DNA from: Mucilaginibacter sp. L196
GTDB taxonomy: Bacteria; Bacteroidota; Bacteroidia; Sphingobacteriales; Sphingobacteriaceae
Direction: 5' to 3'
DNA: 64,000 nucleotides
Assembly (NCBI RefSeq): GCF_009765905.1
Contig: NZ_LMUO01000011.1
Coordinates: 341,187-405,186, forward strand
The notes beneath the pieces are model-generated. The model was not told the origin of the DNA and did not search any database. It saw only the letters and a list, made by a program, of their open reading frames with translations. Below are positions 18,564 through 26,300 of this stretch, in pieces (position 1 is the stretch's first letter; every line of letters starts with the position of its first letter). A program made the translations under genes and the position numbers.

Positions 18564-19256
18564 ATGAACAAAGAAATAAAAATTGTATTAGCCGAAGACG
18601 ACGAGAACCTGCGGTTTTTGGTGGCAGAACGTTTACAATCTGAAGGTTATAAAGTGTTAGAGGCCAGCAATGGCGATAATGCTGAAACCGCGATATTGGA
18701 AGAACAACCTGATATTGTTTTGTTGGACTGGATGATGCCGGGCAAGCCGGGCTCAGAAGTATGCGACAACGTACGCGCCAAAGGGTTTGATAAACTCATT
18801 ATTATGATGACTGCCAAAAGCCAGGATATTGATAAGATAGAGGCTTATAACTTTGGCGTGTCTGATTACATTACCAAGCCTTTTAATATGGATGTTTTGG
18901 TGGCGATGATTGATAATAAGATCAAATTTTCATTAAATAACGAGAAATCGGAATCGTACAAGTTTGCCAATATTGAACATTTGCCTAATACGCACTTACT
19001 GATAAAAGATGGCCGTAAAATTGAACTGACCATACTGGAGAACAGGATTTTACTTTACTTCCTTAAAAATCAAAACAAGGTTATTAACCGTGAGGAACTG
19101 ATGATGGAAGTTTGGGGATACAACGCTGATGTAAATACCCGCACGCTGGATATGCACATCGTCCGCCTACGTAAAAAAATAGAAAGCAACCCTGATTCAC
19201 CGCAATACCTGCAGACGGTTAGGGGTATTGGGTATAAGTTTGTTTATCAGGGGTAA
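18564..19256 (+). CDS. OmpR/PhoB-type response regulator
   Basis: A 230-residue DNA-binding response regulator. The receiver domain (about 1-120) has the acidic pair ED at 11-12, phospho-acceptor Asp55 in VLLDWMMPG, Thr in MMTAKS and Lys in ITKPFN. The C-terminal winged helix has the usual ENRILLYFL, LMMEVWGYN, TRTLDMHIVRLRKKIE and TVRGIGYKF segments. It probably controls genes in response to the kinase encoded just upstream; targets cannot be told. Confidence 0.94.
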   Translation: MNKEIKIVLAEDDENLRFLVAERLQSEGYKVLEASNGDNAETAILEEQPDIVLLDWMMPGKPGSEVCDNVRAKGFDKLIIMMTAKSQDIDKIEAYNFGVSDYITKPFNMDVLVAMIDNKIKFSLNNEKSESYKFANIEHLPNTHLLIKDGRKIELTILENRILLYFLKNQNKVINREELMMEVWGYNADVNTRTLDMHIVRLRKKIESNPDSPQYLQTVRGIGYKFVYQG

Positions 19257-19270
19257 ATTAATAGAAACAG

Positions 19271-19347
19271 GGTGTCGTGATGAGGCACTCGAAGCATGAG
19301 CGCAGAGGCCTTTACGCTTATGCTTCGAGTGCCTCAGCACGACATGC
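19271..19347. repeat. Imperfect palindrome between convergent genes
   Basis: Arms GTCGTGATGAGGCACTCG (from 19274) and CGAGTGCCTCAGCACGAC (to 19343), continued inward by GAAGCATGAGCG and CGCTTATGCTTC. It lies between the response regulator and the convergent nadE gene and may act as a bidirectional terminator; its sequence differs from the other palindrome families here. Confidence 0.75.
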
Positions 19348-19366
19348 CCGCACTTTCGAGTCTTTT

Positions 19367-21016
19367 TTACGACAAATACTTCCCTACAATAGGCATCCTT
19401 CTACCCATACCAAACGCTTTGTTTGACACCCTTAATATCGGTGGAGTTTGATACCTTTTGTGCTCAGCAAGGTTAATTAATCGGATGGTTCGTCTTACAG
19501 TTGGTTCATCATAACCCATTTTGATAATCTCGGCAGATGAGCAGCGATGCTCTACATATTCAGCGATGATCTTATCTAAAATATCATATTCAGGCAGGGA
19601 GTCGCTGTCTTTTTGATCCGGCCTTAATTCAGCAGATGGCGGTTTTATGATGGAATTTTCCGGGATGATCTCACGGTCGCGGTTAATGTAGCGAGCTAAT
19701 TCAAAAACCTGAGTTTTGTAAACATCACCAATTACGGATATACCTCCACACATATCACCATATAAAGTACCATAACCTACGGCAGCTTCGCTTTTGTTGG
19801 AAGTGTTCAGCAAAATGTAGCCGAACTTATTGCACATCGCCATTAATAAAATAGCCCTGCTACGCGATTGTATATTCTCCTCGGCAATATTAAATGGCAG
19901 GTTTTGAAACTGGGGCGATAAAGCTGTTTCAAAGGCTTCGGTCACATTCTTTATGGCAATAGTTTCGCTTTTACAACCTAAATTAGTTACCAAATCTTCT
20001 GCATCCTTTAAAGAGTGATCAGAAGAGAAACGAGATGGTAGTAATACTGCCATCACATTTTCAGGCCCTAAAGCCTCGGCAGCCAAAGCACAAACCACGG
20101 CAGAATCAATCCCGCCGGATAAGCCTAATATCGCTTTGCTAAACCCTGATTTATGAAAATAATCTTTTATACCTAATATTACCGCCTGGTGGATTTGTTC
20201 AATATCTGCTGGGCGTTCAGCCTTTAAAGTCGCCGGTTGCTCTAAAGTGATGGTAGCATCCTTGCCTAAAGTATAGTAAGCAAGGCTTTCCTCAAAATAA
20301 GGTAATTCATCAACCAGTTTGCCTGTTCTATCATAAACTAATGATCCACCATCAAAAATCAATTCTGTCTGCGCGCCTACCTGGTTTACATAAAATAGGG
20401 GTAAATTATATCGGCTGGCGTTATCCCGCAAAATATCAATACGCTCATCATCATGCTTTACTGCAAATGGCGATGCCGCGATGTTGATCATCACATCAGG
20501 CTTTTGTTTAATAAGTATATCCATTGGCCGGGTAACATATAGCGGGTTCTCTATATTATTCCATAAATCTTCGCAAATGGTTAGTGCTATGCGGTGACCT
20601 TTAAACTCAATACAATTAAATACGGTTGAAGGTTCAAAGTAGCGGTATTCATCAAAAATATCGTAGTTAGGTAATAACGCTTTGTTAACTATCGCTTTTA
20701 CTTTCCCATTCTCAATAAAGTAGGCAGAGTTGTTCAAATCCTTGCCTTCAGTACCTTTGTTAAAGGTGGGAATGCCTATAATGCAGGCCATATCGGTACA
20801 GGCAGCAGCAATTTGTTGTGCCGATGCTTCGCATAACTCAATAAACTCGTCGAACTCCAAAAAATCGCGGGATGGATAACCGCATACACATAGCTCGGCA
20901 AAAACCACTAGATCAGCCCCATTTTGGCGCGCCTTATTAATGTTGCCGATAATTTTAGCAGTATTCGATTCAAAATTCCCGATATGATAGTTGAGTTGCG
21001 CTAATGCAATTTTCAT
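19367..21016 (-). CDS. nadE: Glutamine-dependent NAD+ synthetase
   Basis: Final step of NAD synthesis: amidation of nicotinate adenine dinucleotide, using ammonia from glutamine. I chose the ATG at 21016 (MKIALAQLNY), because the residues before it in the longer open frame are not family-like. The N-terminal nitrilase-type glutaminase domain has Glu41 in FAELCVCGYP, Lys in NKALLPNYD and the catalytic Cys in LTICEDLW. The C-terminal synthetase has the ATP-binding LSGGIDSAVV and later NTSNKSE. The protein is 549 residues, a normal length. It is divergent from the GldB-like gene with overlapping 5' regions. Confidence 0.95.
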   Translation of the reverse strand: MKIALAQLNYHIGNFESNTAKIIGNINKARQNGADLVVFAELCVCGYPSRDFLEFDEFIELCEASAQQIAAACTDMACIIGIPTFNKGTEGKDLNNSAYFIENGKVKAIVNKALLPNYDIFDEYRYFEPSTVFNCIEFKGHRIALTICEDLWNNIENPLYVTRPMDILIKQKPDVMINIAASPFAVKHDDERIDILRDNASRYNLPLFYVNQVGAQTELIFDGGSLVYDRTGKLVDELPYFEESLAYYTLGKDATITLEQPATLKAERPADIEQIHQAVILGIKDYFHKSGFSKAILGLSGGIDSAVVCALAAEALGPENVMAVLLPSRFSSDHSLKDAEDLVTNLGCKSETIAIKNVTEAFETALSPQFQNLPFNIAEENIQSRSRAILLMAMCNKFGYILLNTSNKSEAAVGYGTLYGDMCGGISVIGDVYKTQVFELARYINRDREIIPENSIIKPPSAELRPDQKDSDSLPEYDILDKIIAEYVEHRCSSAEIIKMGYDEPTVRRTIRLINLAEHKRYQTPPILRVSNKAFGMGRRMPIVGKYLS

Positions 21017-21043
21017 AGTATGAACAGATATGAAGAAAAAAAC

Positions 21044-21051
21044 TAATTTTG
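21044..21051 (+). promoter_or_regulatory. -7 box of the gldB-like gene
   Basis: TAATTTTG matches the Bacteroidota -7 consensus TAnnTTTG. A transcript from it would start near 21057, downstream of the ATG at 21030 but upstream of the ATG pair at 21066/21069, which decides the start of the next gene. Confidence 0.55.
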
Positions 21052-21065
21052 CCCAAAGTATAAAA

Positions 21066-22103
21066 ATGATGGCTACTCCGAACAAGACAAAGCAAATTTA
21101 TTTATTTTTTTTCATCAGCCTGCTATTAACAGCCTGTAGCCACAGTAAAAAAGTTGATGTAAGTAATATTGATGTTAATATTACTGTTGAACGCTTTGAT
21201 AAAGATTTTGATGCCATCCGCACAAAACCAACCGCGCAGGAGACGGCCATTCTTCAAAATAAATATGGCGTTTTTTATAAGGACTTTATTGAGCAAATAT
21301 TACAGGCCGGAACCATTACCGATACTGCTTACTATAGTGTGATCCGCCAAATTGTGAATGCTCAGCCCTACAAGGATCTGGAGCATGATGTAGACTCGGT
21401 ATACCCTAACATGGATAAGCAGAATGCGGAATTAACCGATGCATTTCGCCGTGTAAAGTATTATTATCCGCAGCAGCGTATACCAAAGGTTTATGCTTAT
21501 TTCTCGGGTTTCGAAGCGCAAACTTCTATTGGTGATGGTTATTTTGGTATTGGTTTGGATTTGTTTCTGGGGGCGAATTCGAGATTTTATCCATCATTAA
21601 CCAAAGCTTTTCCGCATTATTTATCGCAATTTTTTACACCTGATAATATCACCCCGCGCGTAATTGAAGGTTTTGCACGTAATGAGATGTTCCCTGAAAA
21701 AGATGTAGACCAATCGTTGCTGACTAAAATGATCTATAATGGCAAGATATTGTACTTTATGGATCAGGTGTTGCCTGATGTGTCGGATTCAACCAAAATA
21801 GGTTATACCGCTAAACAACTGGATTGGTGCAAAAAATATGAGCCGAGCATCTGGGGATATTTATTGGACGAGAATTTATTATACGAAACGGATTATAATA
21901 AGATCAAGAAGTTTATTGATGTAGCGCCATTTACATCGGGTATTGGTGAGAATAATGAAGCCGCGCCAAGATTGGGCCTATATGAGGGCTGGCAAATTGT
22001 AAAGAGCTATATGGATAAGCATCCGGATGTTACCTTGCCGCAATTAATGGCCAATACCACCCCACAACAAATTTTAAACGACTCGAAATATCATCCGAAG
22101 TAA
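21066..22103 (+). CDS. GldB-like gliding-motility lipoprotein
   Basis: A 345-residue lipoprotein (lipobox LTACS). The sequence ERFDKDFDAI near the N-terminus, YYPQQRIPKVYAYFSGF, and GLDLFLG place it in the GldB family, which in Flavobacterium is needed for gliding and the type IX secretion machinery, yet is widespread in non-gliding Bacteroidota. The residues GRNEMF-like FARNEMFPE and the C-terminal KSYMDKHPDVTLPQLMA also fit. I start it at 21066 because a -7 promoter box overlaps the upstream part of the frame; ATG 21030 remains possible and would give 12 extra residues. Confidence 0.8.
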   Translation: MMATPNKTKQIYLFFFISLLLTACSHSKKVDVSNIDVNITVERFDKDFDAIRTKPTAQETAILQNKYGVFYKDFIEQILQAGTITDTAYYSVIRQIVNAQPYKDLEHDVDSVYPNMDKQNAELTDAFRRVKYYYPQQRIPKVYAYFSGFEAQTSIGDGYFGIGLDLFLGANSRFYPSLTKAFPHYLSQFFTPDNITPRVIEGFARNEMFPEKDVDQSLLTKMIYNGKILYFMDQVLPDVSDSTKIGYTAKQLDWCKKYEPSIWGYLLDENLLYETDYNKIKKFIDVAPFTSGIGENNEAAPRLGLYEGWQIVKSYMDKHPDVTLPQLMANTTPQQILNDSKYHPK

Positions 22104-22168
22104 GAGATTAGAGTTTAGTTAATTGGAGATTAGTTTTTTGAAGTTGACCTGATCTCTAATTTCCAGTC
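22104..22168. repeat. Inverted word repeat between convergent genes
   Basis: AGAGATTAGAG and GGAGATTAG words on the left and CTGATCTCTAATTTCCAGTCTCT on the right form a loose hairpin. It fills the gap between two convergent genes. Confidence 0.5.
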
Positions 22169-22169
22169 T

Positions 22170-22643
22170 CTATCCCCGATAAGTACCAAATAGTTTGTTA
22201 ACTTCTTTAGTGCGGTAATCAAATATCTTATATATCTGTTTAGCTACTATTATCTCATTAGCAGCTCTGCCAATGATGCCGTAGGGGATGGCATAATTTA
22301 AAACATCAGTCATTAGCACACCGCTTTTAACTTCTTTAAAATGGTGTTGGTGATGCCATAGCGCATAAGGGCCGATGCGCTGCTCGTCTACAAAATATTC
22401 GTTCTCCTTTACGTGGGTTATCTCCGTCATCCAATTCATTTTTACACTGAATATTGGGGTGATTTTGTAAGTAATGATCATACCGGGATACATTTTCGTG
22501 TTTTCATCATAATCACTGGTCACCACAAATTTCATTTCGGGTGGGGTGATCTTTGCTAAATTAAATGGCGATGAAAAGAAATCCCAAGCTTCGGCTAAAG
22601 GTATAGGGAGATACTGCTCAAATTTTAATTGATATGTCTTCAC
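22170..22643 (-). CDS. SRPBCC family protein
   Basis: A 157-residue START-like fold protein (polyketide cyclase/CoxG-like group) with the usual LPIPLAEAWDFFSSPFNLAKITPP start and the DEQRIGPYALWHHQHHF strand pair. These proteins bind hydrophobic ligands in a helix-grip cavity; the ligand here is unknown. The start codon is GTG (22641-22643); an overlapping ATG is out of frame. Confidence 0.85.
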   Translation of the reverse strand: MKTYQLKFEQYLPIPLAEAWDFFSSPFNLAKITPPEMKFVVTSDYDENTKMYPGMIITYKITPIFSVKMNWMTEITHVKENEYFVDEQRIGPYALWHHQHHFKEVKSGVLMTDVLNYAIPYGIIGRAANEIIVAKQIYKIFDYRTKEVNKLFGTYRG

Positions 22644-22694
22644 ATATATGATAAGCCGTGGCAGGCTTAATTGTTTTGATTATTTAGTCAAATT

Positions 22695-22790
22695 TTAGTC
22701 GTTTGGTAATCTCATTTCTATCATCAACTTGCTAAAACCAACTTTTTCATAAGCTTTAATATCCATCCTGAAAATTGTCTTCCATACAGC
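22695..22790 (-). pseudogene. Possible GNAT acetyltransferase C-terminal remnant
   Basis: In the gap downstream of the TlpA gene, the minus strand reads MDIKAYEKVGFSKLMIEM followed by RLPND and a stop (22695-22697). AYEKVGF followed by a strand ending MRLP is typical of the last helix and strand of GNAT acetyltransferases. No upstream part of a GNAT domain is present, since the TlpA gene begins there in another frame. A chance match over about 23 residues cannot be excluded. Confidence 0.35.
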
Positions 22791-23302
22791 TATTTTAGTT
22801 TTGATGATAGTAAGGCAAGCAGCTCACTAAAGTCTTTTTCTGTATAGCCAATGGATTGATAAATGATTTTCCCCTTTTCGTCAATAACAATTAAACGTGG
22901 GATAGATTGAGAAGCATACAAGCTGAATATCACCCGGCCCATATCGGGTATCATCGGGAAGGTGAAGTGATTTTTTTGTTTGAAGGGCAATACTTTATCC
23001 CAGTTTTCTTCGCGGTCGAAAGCAAATAAGGCAAACTTGGGGTTGGCGTTATATTTCTCCCATATCTCTTTTTGAACCCGTGGAAGTTCCATGCGACAAG
23101 GCGGGCACCAGGTAGCAAAAAAATCAAGCACCACAATTTTGCCTTTGTAATCCGAAAGGCTTGCAACTTTGTCCTTACTAATATTAAAACTAAAGTTTGG
23201 CGATAAGTCACCTACTTTAGTACGGGTAGTGGCATCAATTTGCTGCGCGTTACTGAATAGTATCGCAAAGCAAAGCAGCAAAAGAATAGATAGCTTTTTC
23301 AT
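22790..23302 (-). CDS. TlpA-family thiol:disulfide oxidoreductase
   Basis: A 170-residue exported thioredoxin-fold protein: signal peptide (about 1-19), then GKIVVLDFFATWCPPCRMELP with the redox pair CPPC, and the cis-Pro region QSIPRLIVID. Such proteins reduce or resolve disulfides in the periplasm, for example in cytochrome c or copper-site assembly, or answer thiol stress. It is not in an operon that names its substrate. Confidence 0.9.
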   Translation of the reverse strand: MKKLSILLLLCFAILFSNAQQIDATTRTKVGDLSPNFSFNISKDKVASLSDYKGKIVVLDFFATWCPPCRMELPRVQKEIWEKYNANPKFALFAFDREENWDKVLPFKQKNHFTFPMIPDMGRVIFSLYASQSIPRLIVIDEKGKIIYQSIGYTEKDFSELLALLSSKLK

Positions 23303-23348
23303 AGCGATGTTTTTTGCAAGATAGAAACATCACCGAAAAACTATGCCA

Positions 23349-23822
23349 TTATTGCACCATTTTATTGGCGCAGTACGAGCTGGCAAAAGCTTCTGGTTTA
23401 GCCTTAAATACAAAGCCCATACCCAATATGTAACCCATTGCTTCATGTAAAGCCTGGTTTGATTTAAACATTGGGTTGGTATTAATATCGGCATGCACTT
23501 CCAGATCTACATCATATAAATCAAGCAGATCACAAAGCTTATAGGCAATGTCGATGGATTTTTGTACTTCGCAAAGCATGCGTTCCTTGATGGTCATTTT
23601 TTGCGAAGTACGCTCCTGATGGATGAACATGAATGCGCCGCGGGCTTCACGGATGAATACAATTACGGTAGCAAAGTCGGTAACAGCACCTTTTACCTGC
23701 GAATCAGTACCGATACAAACTTTGAGTTTATTGCCCAGCAGGTGTTCGCGCTCAATAGCCCTTTCAACTTCCTCCATAATGGGCGATTGGATGATTTCGC
23801 CGCTGAATTTTCTCCAGGTCAT
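23349..23822 (-). CDS. YkuK-like RNase H-fold protein (DUF458)
   Basis: A 157-residue cytosolic protein. The family signature is KVCIGTDSQVKG near the N-terminus and DVDLEVHADINTNP later, an RNase H-like fold with acidic residues, but no activity has been firmly assigned to the family. The ORF ends YCANKMVQ. It stands alone. Confidence 0.82.
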   Translation of the reverse strand: MTWRKFSGEIIQSPIMEEVERAIEREHLLGNKLKVCIGTDSQVKGAVTDFATVIVFIREARGAFMFIHQERTSQKMTIKERMLCEVQKSIDIAYKLCDLLDLYDVDLEVHADINTNPMFKSNQALHEAMGYILGMGFVFKAKPEAFASSYCANKMVQ

Positions 23823-24029
23823 AAAAATTTGGTTTAGTTAATTTGTTACAACCTGATTTTCAGGTTTATAAAAATAAGCGATACACTTTCATATTAACGT
23901 TAAATACATGTGATTTATTTGTTAACATTTATTTGATTATTAACAGGTTAGCTCTTTTTGTAAGATTTTAGCGATAAATCATCATTAATAAAGGCTTTAT
24001 CAATACTTTTATATTATCAAATACTGACC

Positions 24030-24944
24030 ATGAAATCATTAAAAAAGCTAATTCCTGCATTTATAGGCACTGCCACTTTAGGTGCTGCTTGTCTGTCGTT
24101 TGTTAACTATAAGTCGACACCCCCGCTGCCTAAATACAAGCATATTATTGTAATAATTGAAGAAAATCACGACTATGACGCGCTTATTGGCTCGAAAAAT
24201 TCACCATATATTACCTGGCTTTCAGAAAATGGCGCTTTATTTACTGATTCGCATGGCGTAACACACCCGAGTCAGCCAAATTACCTGGCTTTATTTTCAG
24301 GCGATGTTCAGGGCATAGTGGATGATAAATGTTTAATGAGCGAAACACCTTATACTACACCAAATTTAGGAGCAGCGTTAATAGACAACGGATTTACCTT
24401 TAAAGGTTATGCCGAAACTATGCCATCGGTAGGGTACCTGCCTTGCTATTATCAAAAAAGCACCCTAACCGGCAGTTATCTATATGGACGTAAACACGCG
24501 CCATGGGTAAACTGGATCGGCACTAAAAAGAATAATATCCCGGCTTCGTTAAGTTTGCCGATGACTGATTTTCCTACGGATTATAACAAATTGCCTACCG
24601 TAGCATTTGTTATACCCAACATGGATAATGATATGCACAATATTGGCGCACCCGGCGATGATGCCGCCATTCAGCGTGGAGATAAATGGCTGAAGGAGTA
24701 TATCAGCAAATATGCTGAGTGGGCCAAAAAGCATGATAGCTTACTGATTATTACTTTTGATGAGGACGACAGCCGTACAGCCGTAAACCAGATACCAACT
24801 ATATTTTACGGTGCCCACGTTAAAACAGGCAAATACAATGAGCACATTACCCACTACAATGTGCTGCACACCCTTGAGGCTATGTACAAGCTGCCTGCCG
24901 ATGATAAACAAAGTGCAGGTGTGATTGGTGATGTATGGAAATAA
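24030..24944 (+). CDS. Phosphoesterase-family acid phosphatase (PF04185-like)
   Basis: A 304-residue exported protein with an N-terminal signal/anchor (about 9-27). It has the alkaline phosphatase-like core of the phosphoesterase family: IVIIEENHDYDALIG, THPSQPNYLALFSGD (nucleophile region) and LLIITFDEDDS, followed by IPTIFYGAHV and HYNVLHTLEAMY. It should hydrolyse phosphomonoesters or phospholipid head groups in the periplasm. The following lipoprotein gene starts 16 bases downstream and may be co-transcribed. Confidence 0.88.
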   Translation: MKSLKKLIPAFIGTATLGAACLSFVNYKSTPPLPKYKHIIVIIEENHDYDALIGSKNSPYITWLSENGALFTDSHGVTHPSQPNYLALFSGDVQGIVDDKCLMSETPYTTPNLGAALIDNGFTFKGYAETMPSVGYLPCYYQKSTLTGSYLYGRKHAPWVNWIGTKKNNIPASLSLPMTDFPTDYNKLPTVAFVIPNMDNDMHNIGAPGDDAAIQRGDKWLKEYISKYAEWAKKHDSLLIITFDEDDSRTAVNQIPTIFYGAHVKTGKYNEHITHYNVLHTLEAMYKLPADDKQSAGVIGDVWK

Positions 24945-24960
24945 ATTTTTGCTTTTGTTT

Positions 24961-25404
24961 ATGAAAAATGTGTTTAAAGTTGCTTGCTTGTTCGTTTTAT
25001 TGTTTGCCATATGGTCATGCAATTCCAGTGCTCCCAAAACAGCTGCTGCGCCTAAAATAGAATTAAATTTAAGTCCTAAAACGGCTGCCGACAGTAATAA
25101 AAACGATAGCATAGCCATAGCGCAGGTTACTGCCTTGCCGGAGTTTAACAATATCCTAAAGTGGTTTCAAAAGAATAATAAGGATACCACCAAACACGTT
25201 GGGGTTGTTATTGGCCAGGAGCCGGTAAAAGGGTTTAACTACTACTGGGTTAAAATAGGGGTGGATGACCCTGATAGATTCGAAGATCTGGAGCATTTTT
25301 ATGTTAACGCCAAAGATCAGTCGGTTCACTATTTGGATATAAAGACAGATTCATTGATGAGTTTAAGCCAATGGCGGGGGAGTGGGAAGGATAGTTGGAA
25401 GTAA
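24961..25404 (+). CDS. Small lipoprotein of unknown function
   Basis: 147 residues from ATG 24961, chosen because it begins a clean lipoprotein signal (MKNVFKVACL to WSCNSS); an upstream in-frame extension would overlap the phosphatase gene. After a low-complexity linker (SAPKTAAAPK) the mature part is hydrophilic with YYWVKIGVDDPDRFEDLEHFYV. I recognise no family. Position suggests a partner of the phosphatase. Confidence 0.7.
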   Translation: MKNVFKVACLFVLLFAIWSCNSSAPKTAAAPKIELNLSPKTAADSNKNDSIAIAQVTALPEFNNILKWFQKNNKDTTKHVGVVIGQEPVKGFNYYWVKIGVDDPDRFEDLEHFYVNAKDQSVHYLDIKTDSLMSLSQWRGSGKDSWK

Positions 25405-25423
25405 TAAGTTTATCGAAACTTCC

Positions 25424-26062
25424 TTAGTCAATCACATTAATATAAGGATCGTTGCCGCTTATTGATTTTAGTAAGCCATTTTTATCATCACCATCAAATA
25501 CAGTATAATAATTGATAGTGCTGGCGCCGATTGATTTAATCTTACCTTGGATTTTATCACTATCGAACCGGTCATAATAAACAATCTTTTCGTCTCCAAT
25601 GGCGTTTAGTTTGCCAATGTTATCCAGACCATTAAGGTTAGTATTGTAAGTGAATTGTATGTTACCAATGCTTTTTATACGACCAAGATCCTGCTGTCCA
25701 TCAAAAACATCATAGTAAGTGATCAACACATCGCCAACTGATTTTAATTTTCCTGCTTTATCCATGCCATCGAAATTGGTGTAATAATCTATTTCGGTAT
25801 TGCCAAGCGATTTTATTTTACCTTGCTTGTATTGCCCGTCAAATTGAGTCCAATAGTCAACGTCAGTGCTGTCGATTGAACTCATGCGGATATTTCCCTT
25901 CATATCAATGTGCAAAACAACGCTATCTGCAACCAGCTCAACCGAACGAATGTAAGTGTTGTTATTGGTGACTTTTAGGTTGATCCTATTTAAAGTTTGT
26001 GATTTGCCTATTAAACCGAAGCTTAATAATAAAGCCGATATGATGATGTGTTTAGGTGTCAT
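25424..26062 (-). CDS. Exported protein made of about 23-residue repeats
   Basis: 212 residues from ATG 26062 (MTPKHIIIS), with a signal peptide ending GKSQ. From about residue 60 onward there are six to seven tandem units of about 23 residues, each with a YY or YW, a TxFDG turn and a GKIKSIG ending (for example YYTNFDG then AGKLKSVGD; YYTVFDG then GLLKSISG). The pattern predicts a regular beta-solenoid or beta-sheet repeat. I do not recognise a named family. Confidence 0.72.
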   Translation of the reverse strand: MTPKHIIISALLLSFGLIGKSQTLNRINLKVTNNNTYIRSVELVADSVVLHIDMKGNIRMSSIDSTDVDYWTQFDGQYKQGKIKSLGNTEIDYYTNFDGMDKAGKLKSVGDVLITYYDVFDGQQDLGRIKSIGNIQFTYNTNLNGLDNIGKLNAIGDEKIVYYDRFDSDKIQGKIKSIGASTINYYTVFDGDDKNGLLKSISGNDPYINVID

Positions 26063-26163
26063 GATATGGGGATTGGTTTTAATATAGATGGAAATTGCTT
26101 CCATTTATAATTTGGACTAAGAAGGTATGCGGGGTTTAATGCTGAAGAGTTTTATAAATACCG

Positions 26164-26246
26164 CGTCATTGCGAGGAACGAAGCAATCTCTAAGCTATGC
26201 AGAGCAGTTCTGTAAGTAGGGGATTGCTGCGTTTCTCGCAATGACG
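26164..26246. repeat. Palindromic repeat (CATTGCGAG family)
   Basis: Left arm CGTCATTGCGAGGAACG then AAGCAATC (26164-26188), right arm GGATTGCTGCG then TTTCTCGCAATGACG (26221-26246). It has the form of a common dispersed palindrome in bacteria and matches the diverged copy at 12933-13025. Confidence 0.8.
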
Positions 26247-26263
26247 TGGTGATTGACGAAATA

Positions 26264-26294
26264 GATTTACGAAGTTTTAAAAACTTCGTAAATC
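26264..26294 (-). terminator. Perfect 15-base hairpin after ettA
   Basis: GATTTACGAAGTTTT and its exact complement with a single-base loop, six bases past the ettA stop. Reading the minus strand, a modest T-rich stretch follows, so it may terminate ettA or protect its 3' end. Confidence 0.55.
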
Positions 26295-26300
26295 TTAAAA

